Shown one piece after another: positions 57,140 through 64,000 of a stretch of 64,000 nt of DNA; positions within the stretch are counted from its first letter, which is position 1, and the number at the start of each line of letters is the position of its first letter. Where the stretch lies: NCBI RefSeq assembly GCF_958450345.1, contig NC_088781.1, positions 21,047,857 through 21,111,856 on the forward strand. Direction: 5' to 3'. The notes beneath the pieces are model-generated. The model saw only the letters and a program-made list of their open reading frames with translations. It did not search any database and was not told where the DNA came from. The stretch comes from Calliphora vicina. Lineage: Eukaryota; Arthropoda; Insecta; Diptera; Calliphoridae. The translations under genes were made by a program, and so were the position numbers.

Positions 57140-59080
57140 TCATAAACGTTAGTTTAAAAAATATCGGAAAACGAAATTGGCGGGAAGCAGACTTGGTCTC
57201 TAACATTATTGAGAAATTTATTCACCATTAAAAAAAATTAAAGTTTTTCCTTTAAATATCAAATTTGATTAAATTTTTGGAAATTTTTTTGTAAACTTTT
57301 TTAAAAACTTACTATATTTAGAAATAAGCATAAGTTGAACTATTTATTCAAATGTATTGTAGCAATTAATTTATTTTCATAATAAAGTAGAACATATTAA
57401 TATTTTTCTTTAAAAACAAAAATATAAAATTTCGGAAAATGAAATTGGCGGGGAAGCTGATTTGTTATCATCTTACTTTATTCGGAAAATTATTAATCAT
57501 TAAAAAAAATTAAAATTTGTATTTTTTTTCTTTAAAAATATCATCATATTTTAGTAAATTTTTTGATATTTTTAAATATAAGTTAAAAAAATAAAATACA
57601 AAAATAAAAACAAAAAAAATTTTTTTTGGGATAATATTTTTTTTCTTTAAAATCTTACTATATTTAGAAATAAACATGAAAATTTTAGTTATTTATTCAA
57701 AAATATTGTAACAATTAATTTATTTCCATAATAGTAGTAGTACATTTTAATATTTTATGTTTAAAAACGAAAATATAAAATTTACGAAAACGAAATTGGT
57801 GGGGAAGCTGACTTGGTCTCTTACATTATTCGGAAATTTTTTAACAATTACAAAAAAAAAATTCTGTTTTTTTATTTAGAAATATCATCAAAGTTTAGTA
57901 ATTTAAATTCTGTTTTTTTTCTTTAGAAATATCATCAAAGTTTAGTAAATTTGGTGATATTTTTAAAGACTAAATAAAAAAATAAAATATAAAAATTCAA
58001 AACGAAATTTTTTTTTTTTGGAAAATATTTTCTTTCTTTAAAATCGTACTATTTTTTTAGCAATAAACATAGAAAGTTTAATTATTTATCCAAACGTATT
58101 GTAGCAATTAATTTATTTTCATAATAAAGTAGAACATATTAATTTTGTTTAAAACCAAACATATAAAAAATACGAAATTGGCGGGGAAGCTAATTTGTCA
58201 TCTCACATTATTCGCAAATTTTTCAAAAATTAAAAAAAAAATTCTGTTTTTTTTCTTTAGAAATATCATCAAAGTTTAGTAAATTTGATGATATTTTTAA
58301 AGACTAATTAAAAAAATAAAATAAAAAAATTCAAAACGAAAAATTTTTTTTTGGGAAAATATTTTTTTTTTTAAATCTTACTATTTTTAACAATAAACAT
58401 AAAAAGTTTAAATATTTATTCAAACGTGTTGTAACAATTAACTTATTTTCATAATAAAGTAAAACATTAATATTTTTGTTTAAAAACAAAAATATAAAAT
58501 TTTGGAAAATGCAATTGGCAGAGAAGCGGATTTGTTCTCTCACATTATTCAGAAATTTATTGATCATTAAACAAATTAAAATTTTTATTTTTTTCTTTAA
58601 AAATATCATAAAATTTTATTAAACTTGTTGATATTTAAAGATAAATAAATACCGTAATTCAAAACGTAAAAAAAATTTGGGGAAAATATATTTTTAAACT
58701 GACTTCTTTAACATATTACAATATTTAGAAATAAACATAAAAAGTTTTATTATTTATTCAAATGTATCGTAGAAATAAATTTATTTTCATAATAAAGTAG
58801 AACATATTAATAGTTTTGTTTAAAACCAAAAATATAAAATTTCGGAAAACGGAATTGACGGGAAAGCTGACTTGGTCCCTTACATTATACGGAAATTTAT
58901 TAATCATTAACAAAAAATTAAGATTTAATTTATTTTCCTTTAAACATATCATCAAATTTAATAATATTTATAATAAATATAAAAAATTTTCAAAGCTTTT
59001 TTTTTTTTGAAAGTATTTCTTTTAAAAATATTAAATTTTTACTGAAATTGGTGGGGAAGTTGTTTGTTTTTTTGTAAATA
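57140..59080 (+). repeat. tandem satellite, ~340-bp unit, about 6 to 7 units
   Basis: The landmark GAAATTGGCGGGGAAGC (variants GGTGGGG, GGCAGAG, GACGGGA) lies at about 57173, 57441, 57792, 58174, 58511, 58851 and 59044, giving steps of 268, 351, 382, 337, 340 and 193. Other shared phrases are TTTATTTTCATAATAAAGTA, GAACATATTAATA and AAATATCATCAAAGTTTAGT. Differences come from T- and A-run length and small duplications (one at 57905). Open frames in it are artefacts. Confidence 0.92.
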
Positions 59081-59089
59081 TAATTATCT

Positions 59090-61515
59090 TTAGTTTTTTT
59101 CAGGTTTTCACCAAGAAATCCTCAAACTATATATTAAATCAAATACAAATGGTAACTCTATATACAAAATCACTGAAATATTCCTCTAACACTCTGTCCT
59201 TTTTTGTTGTCTCCCCTAATGGTTGTTAGTTTACAATATCAGGCCACATTATTGCAAGTGTATAGAAAAAGCGCGCATTAAAATCCAATGATACTTATGA
59301 GTGTTATTAAAATAAACTATAGTCAAACATTGCCATACAAAACAAAGTATTTATATTGTAAATTATTAAAGAAAAAAACTAAAAAAAAAAAATTTACCTT
59401 TATAAAAATATTTTCTTTTCTTTTTTTTCAGCAATAAAGAAAGAAACCCTTGTCATAACACTAAGGTGAATAACGTTGAATGAACACAGCTGCTAGTAAT
59501 TGCATTTGGGTATTAGGGGATTTAGTTACAGCTTCCATTCAAACGTTCGTAACCCATACAACACGATGCAATAATGAATTGTATAACAATGAAGTAGGAA
59601 ATCTGTTGTTGGTTTTTTTATACTTCTAAGAACAACTAAAGGTAACAGAGGAGTGTTCTTTAAGTAGGAATAATATTGTAGATAGAGAAACCATCAACAG
59701 CAATAAGCCAAATACTGGCGTACTTATATACAAATAGAATGCATACAAAATTCAGCATTATTATGATTTCATCATTATATGTAATAAAGACTACAAGCAA
59801 GAATTTATAGAGATAGTTCATTGTTTTCATTTAATTAATATTTAGCCTGATTTATTACCAGGGCAACATTGCATACAAAGCTTTGTTAAAATAGCCCTGC
59901 TGTATTTTTGGAATGTTTTGAGTGTCGAATGAAATACCAGGAATTGTTTTAATTTTAAATGTTGTTCCAAAATTTATGCAAGATTTGATTTGAATAGAAA
60001 AAAAATATGTTTTTCTTTTCTTTGGATTGTTATATTTTTATTGAATCATAAAGCTTTGATGGTTTACTGTTTTATCGCAATTTTTCATGACTATTTTGCA
60101 TAAATTGAAACAAGAGAGTATAAGATCAGGAAATGTTTCAATCATATATGATGTGTCTCGTGTTTTGTTAAAATCACATCTATGTTATTCAATTTAGGCA
60201 GAAATAATACTATTATTAGGTCCAATTACCGAGCACCAGTATCAGTCTCTGCTTGATCAGACCCATTTGCGAAGAAGTATCATCCATTGATGTGCAGACC
60301 CAAAAATCGCAAAATCATATTTGGGTTTTCTGAACCCTAAATGCAGCAATTTTTACTATTATCAATTCCATCATTGTGATCGCTTAGAATGATTTTGGGT
60401 GTACTTGGCCAATTTTATGATGGGTAACAAGATTCGGCACAGAATGTAACACTTTTACTTGTTTTTTTTTTTATTTGTCAAATATTGCGTGAATTTTTAT
60501 GCATCCTTTATAAAAAAATATTCGCTTTTAATACCAGGAATGTTTTCATTTTACAATATTCTAATTATAACTATAATTTTAAACTATACCTTGACTGGAG
60601 TTGAGAAAAATATAAATTATTTAGTGCAAGTAAATTTGTTAAAGTGTAATTATACGAAAAAGCTATAACAATTTAAAAAAAAATACAAAATTTTATATTT
60701 CCATATTGGTTTTGTAGGGTAAAAAATATCGTAAAATTTGACTAGTAATGGGAGAATTCTTTTCGAGATGAGTAGCTTAAAAGCATTAAGTTTTGCATTC
60801 AAAATTAAAATTGCAAAAGTCTCCCTTACATTACTGATTCTTTGCTGCAATAGAAGCATTGTAATTTTCGTATTTTTGTTATTCTAGTATTTTATTCTAT
60901 ATTTCATTATTTATGGAATTTTCTTATTTCTTTGATTCGTTTCATTCGAGATATAAAATATGCATGGATGTGTTATTTTATTTTTTGAAATTTGGTTCTC
61001 TAAAAAGGGTCAAATATAACAAAAGTACTTTAATAGTTGTTGCCTTAAGCGAAGGATCCCTCTTTCGACAAACGACTCATTAGTTTATGAATGCTGTCAA
61101 ATATAAAAGTTTGTTTTTTCGGGGATATCAAAATGTTACAGAAGCTAATTGACAAACTCTGAATTAAAGCAATTTTTTCATCAACACCTTATTCAGTGGT
61201 GTGACTTTTGCTAATTTGTTTTTCGGATCCAATGCTGAAAGAATTGCTTGGTTCGTTTGAATCTGTCCCTTAAAATTCAGTATTCATTCAATAATTCTCA
61301 ATTTGAGCAATAAGCATTTGTTTGAAAAATAGAAAAATAATAATATAAATTCAGCCGAAGGTGCAAAAAAAAAAAACGTTTTCAATTCGCTAACTGATAT
61401 TCTGAATGATGATCAATTGTTAACCGATGCATATTCATTGGTGGAAGTGATCAAACGCTTCAGCACCTCTGCTGCTTTTCAAAATTGCAACAAACGGACG
61501 AACATATTTAGATCG
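59090..61515. other. AT-rich DNA with one candidate exon
   Basis: Apart from the candidate exon at 59432..59641, no gene or repeat is recognised. Frames at 60459..60668 and 60650..60859 are Phe/Leu/Lys-rich and overlap on opposite strands. Confidence 0.3.
59432..59641 (+). other. candidate exon between splice-site motifs
   Basis: A long pyrimidine tract ending TTTTTTTTCAG (59421..59431) is a good 3' splice site. AAAG followed by GTAACA at 59642 could be a donor. Between them, ATG at 59480 opens 49 codons (MNTAASNCIWVLGDLVTASI ... NNEVGNLLLVFLYF) ending TAA at about 59629. Composition is less AT-rich than the flanks. No domain is known and splice motifs of this quality occur by chance. Confidence 0.22.
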
Positions 61516-61519
61516 TCCT

Positions 61520-62822
61520 GTACCGCAATTCTGGAACTTTTTATACTTTCCTACCGATGTTGTTAAGTAACGAAAACTATCGGTTGCTTTAACGAATTTA
61601 ATATTCACTATTTGAAGTTAACGATATCTCTCGGTAATAAATTTTAACGACGAATATAGTTAAAAATATAAATGTCAATATTTTTAAAATTAAAAAATCA
61701 TAAAAATATTTACTATTTTTTCGTGTTTGCAGATAAATTCCTAGTCGTGTCAATAAATAATCGCATTTATATATAAAAATCAAGCATCAGCTCACCCAAA
61801 TATGTTCGCGAAACCTACTGAAAACAAAAGAACAAGAGTTTTTTCTAAAAATAAAAGTAACCCAGTGTAATACATATGTCTATGCCACCACAAGTGATCA
61901 TTAATTCAGAATTTAGATATGTGTTGTTATAAGGACAATCGACAAATTCAGATGAATTTCCTTCTTAGAATACTGTCTTAAAAACGATTTTATATCTTTT
62001 ATATAAGTTTATAATCGTATCACATCGCCAAAAATGGAAATTGAATATAGGGATAAACATTATACAATCCAGAAATGTGTTAATTATGGATATTATGTCC
62101 CAAATAAAAGTTGCTCTTAAAATTCGAATATTATTTTCTTAAATTCATATAATTGGCCAATTCACAACGTATCTTATAATGTCATATTGTCCTAATATTT
62201 CACAGTGGTATTGCTTTTCAAAATAAATATAATTGGTCAATTCACAAGGTCTCATAATGTCCTAATATTTCACAGTGGTTTTATTGCTTTTCAAGCTAAA
62301 AAAAGTTCTAAAATAATACTACTATGTATGCTATGTTTATTGTGTTATCGTAACCAGCCAGCAGAGACATGCGCCGAATGCCTAAGAGTCGGTTAAGCCG
62401 AGCCGCCGAGACGAGATATGTTAGGACATTATGACAATATGACTGATAAGAGACCTTATGAATTGACCAAATATATGTCCAAATTTATCTTAAAAAGATA
62501 ATTAAAACATGTTAATTTTTATATTAAAATCCCAAATCAGTCCATATCTAACAAACACAAAAACCGTACTTTCAAAAAACAACTTATTTCGAATATTTAT
62601 GTTACAAAACTAACTCCTAAACAATTATCGTTATGGCTTAACTAGAACATTTTATTTGTCGTTAACCTACCGACAAATTTCGTTATCTACCGACTATTTT
62701 TAACGAAAATAATCGGTAAAATTTAATTTGGAATATCTTTTAACGATAAATATTGTTAACTAACGAATTTTGATTACTTAACGACAAAATTTTGTAGTTT
62801 AAAAGTTACAGAATTACGGTAC
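61520..62822. mobile_element. 1.3 kb element with inverted ends GTACCG(C/T)AATTCTG
   Basis: The left end GTACCGCAATTCTGGAACTT and, inward from the right, GTACCGTAATTCTGTAACTT. Both are followed by TTGTTAAGTAACGAAAA or TCGTTAAGTAATCAAAA. Subterminal regions have several CGTTAA and CTACCGA motifs on each side. No coding and no certain target duplication. The inner part (62148..62475) is a second inverted-repeat unit with a GC-rich core. Confidence 0.7.
62148..62475. repeat. inverted-repeat unit with tandem arm and GC-rich core
   Basis: The left arm contains a 75-base sequence in tandem (TTGGCCAATTCACAA at 62152 and TTGGTCAATTCACAA at 62232, each followed by TAATGTCCTAATATTTCACA or similar). 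The right arm (62415..62475) is its reverse complement with a small insert. The core 62345..62415 is strikingly GC-rich for this window, with GGTTAAGCCGAGCCGCCGAG. Confidence 0.65.
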
Positions 62823-63016
62823 TGTTCTACTACCAATATTTCGATATATTACAAACAGAATGACAAACTCAATACATATTTTACTATTGGTATAACATAA
62901 AAATGCAGCATTTACAATATACGATTTAATAAGTTATATGTCATTTTGAATGGTTTCATTTATACACACTTAGTTATTATGGTGTAAATAACAACGTTTA
63001 TTTATTTTTTTTCAAA

Positions 63017-64000
63017 AAGTTGAATTTTGTACCTACAAAGCGTTATATGTGGGAAGTTTTGTTTTACTTCTTCAATTTGAACAAGTAAGAAAGTATGGTC
63101 GGTCAAGACCGACTATATAATACCCTACACTAAGTAAAAGAGCAAAAACATTTTTCTTTTAAAATTTCAATAATTTATATTTTTGAGTGATTTTCGGAAG
63201 TGGGCCTTATATGGGAGCTATGACCAATTATGGACCGATCACCATTAAATTATGTCGTGTTATTTTTGTCTATATTAAAGTTAACTATGTTGAATTTTGT
63301 GTGTATACCAACATTTTTAAACGATTTATGCACTTTAAAGTGATTTTTGGAAGAGGGTTTATATGGGAGCTATGACTAATTATGGACCGATCGTAACAAA
63401 ATTTGGTGACATGAATTTTGTATATGTAAAACTTATTTGGAGCGGAATTTGTGGCGATACATTTATAAATTAAATATTTATGACCGACAAAGTCCAATTT
63501 CGGAAGGACATTTTGGGGCTAGGTGAAATAATGGACCGATTTCAGCCAATTTCGATGGGCTTGGTCCTTGGGTCGAAAAAATTATATGTACCAAATTTGA
63601 TCGAAATATCTTCAAAATTGCGACCTGTACTCCGCGCACAAGGTATATACAGCCAGCCGACCAGCCAGCCAGACGGACGGACATCGTTTAATCAGAAAGT
63701 GATTCTAAGTCGATCGGTATACTTTAAGGTGGGTGTTAGACTAATATTTTTGGGCGTTACAAATTATACCCTCCCCATTATGGTGGTGTAGGGTATAAAA
63801 AGACACACCGAGTGCTCACAAAAGTTTATGGTGAATGTGTTCCATCGGTTTCAACGTGCGATAGATGGTTTGTGCAATTTTAAAACGTTTCCGAGTGACA
63901 GGATTCATCCTAAAGCTGAGAAATTGGGTAGCAAACGAATTGAAGCCGACAGATCTTGAAAGATTTTTCATGTTAGAACGCTATAAAAGAAAAGCGTCTT
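63017..64000 (+). pseudogene. mariner transposase N-terminal half, broken
   Basis: The start codon position reads AAG instead of ATG (63017), then NFVPTKRYMWEVLFYFFNLN up to R5. After R5: HRVLTKVYGECVPSVSTCDR and WFVQF, the first helix-turn-helix; later, in another frame, VANELKPTDLERFFMLERYK and RKAS, the linker before the catalytic domain. Stops and shifts lie in between. The catalytic residues would lie beyond the window. Confidence 0.85.
63081..63797 (+). mobile_element. R5 interspersed element, full copy, nested in mariner
   Basis: Starts ACAAGTAAGAAAGTATGGTC, hairpin GTCGGTCAAGACCGAC, ATAATACCCTACAC. Ends with a stem-loop TATACCCTCCCCATTATGG ... GTGTAGGGTATA. It matches the minus-strand copy at 28758..29478. 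It separates mariner codons that would otherwise be adjacent (FFNLN and KTHRVL). Non-coding. Confidence 0.82.

Larger units (their letters stand above)
62887..64000 (+). mobile_element. mariner, split by R5, truncated by window end
   Basis: The left end TTGGTATAACATAAAAATGC at 62887 resembles the mariner end at 33096. N-terminal transposase sequence starts at 63017, is cut by the R5 element at 63081..63797, and continues from 63798 to the window edge. The rest lies outside the window. Confidence 0.8.

Noticed and set aside
58331..59010. Several frames of 64..92 codons on both strands
   Set aside because: All lie in the ~340-bp satellite and shift between units; no unit keeps the frame.
1..64000. 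tRNA, rRNA, snRNA or miRNA genes
   Set aside because: Searched by eye for T-arm (GGTTCRANTCC), box and cloverleaf patterns and rRNA cores; none found. The hairpins seen are transposon-linked, so none is called a miRNA.

Overview
This window looks like AT-rich nuclear DNA of a higher fly. The transposon families point to Diptera, probably a calyptrate such as the blow fly, house fly or stable fly group. That placement rests on recognising repeats, not on a host marker gene, and should be held loosely. No rRNA, tRNA, CRISPR array, bacterial operon or virus is visible. Almost all identifiable coding sequence is broken transposase. Most open frames over 60 codons are chance frames in AT-rich or repeated DNA.

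One likely intact host gene stands out: a 44-codon, single-exon frame on the minus strand at 2742..2876. It encodes a signal peptide followed by a Tyr/Pro/Arg-rich 20-residue peptide, with a poly(A) signal just downstream and TATA-like boxes upstream. Two other stretches look like candidate spliced exons (45900..46091 minus, 59432..59641 plus), both weak.

Layout. 1..1607: minus-strand DD37E Tc1/mariner element split by repeat R1. 1.6..3.1 kb: non-repeat DNA with the small peptide gene. 3.1..8 kb: an array built around the palindrome AGCAACATGTTGCT, split by a 3.2 kb unclassified element that carries a 117-bp tandem array and by a copy of repeat R2. 7975..9160: complete-ended DD37E element. 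9453..10128: internally deleted transposase of DD41D (rosa-like) type. 11.95..14 kb: 2 kb satellite with a 14-bp unit. 15..20.4 kb: repeat fragments (R2, R3, R4) and one inverted-repeat element. 20.4..24.6 kb: R1 with a nested 785-bp element, beside a mariner relic that contains a Tc3-like element. 27.4..31.2 kb: R3/R5 interspersed elements and a second Tc3-like element. 33.1..35.2 kb: mariner relic with nested MITEs and a LINE fragment. 38..39.3 kb: R1. 40.3..41.2 kb: hAT remnant with a long hairpin. 42..51.4 kb: R2 copies, a hAT-like MITE, smaller MITEs and a 490-bp fold-back. 53..55.8 kb: R3 copies. 57.1..59.1 kb: satellite of about 340 bp per unit. 61.5..64 kb: an inverted-repeat element and a mariner interrupted by R5, running off the window end.

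The window is best read as a transposon graveyard in an intergenic or intronic region. Nesting gives relative ages: mariner is older than Tc3 at 22.8 kb; R1 is older than the 785-bp element; R2 is older than the two MITEs at 50..51 kb; mariner is older than R5 at 63.1 kb. Names R1 to R5 and R7 are labels used only in this annotation.
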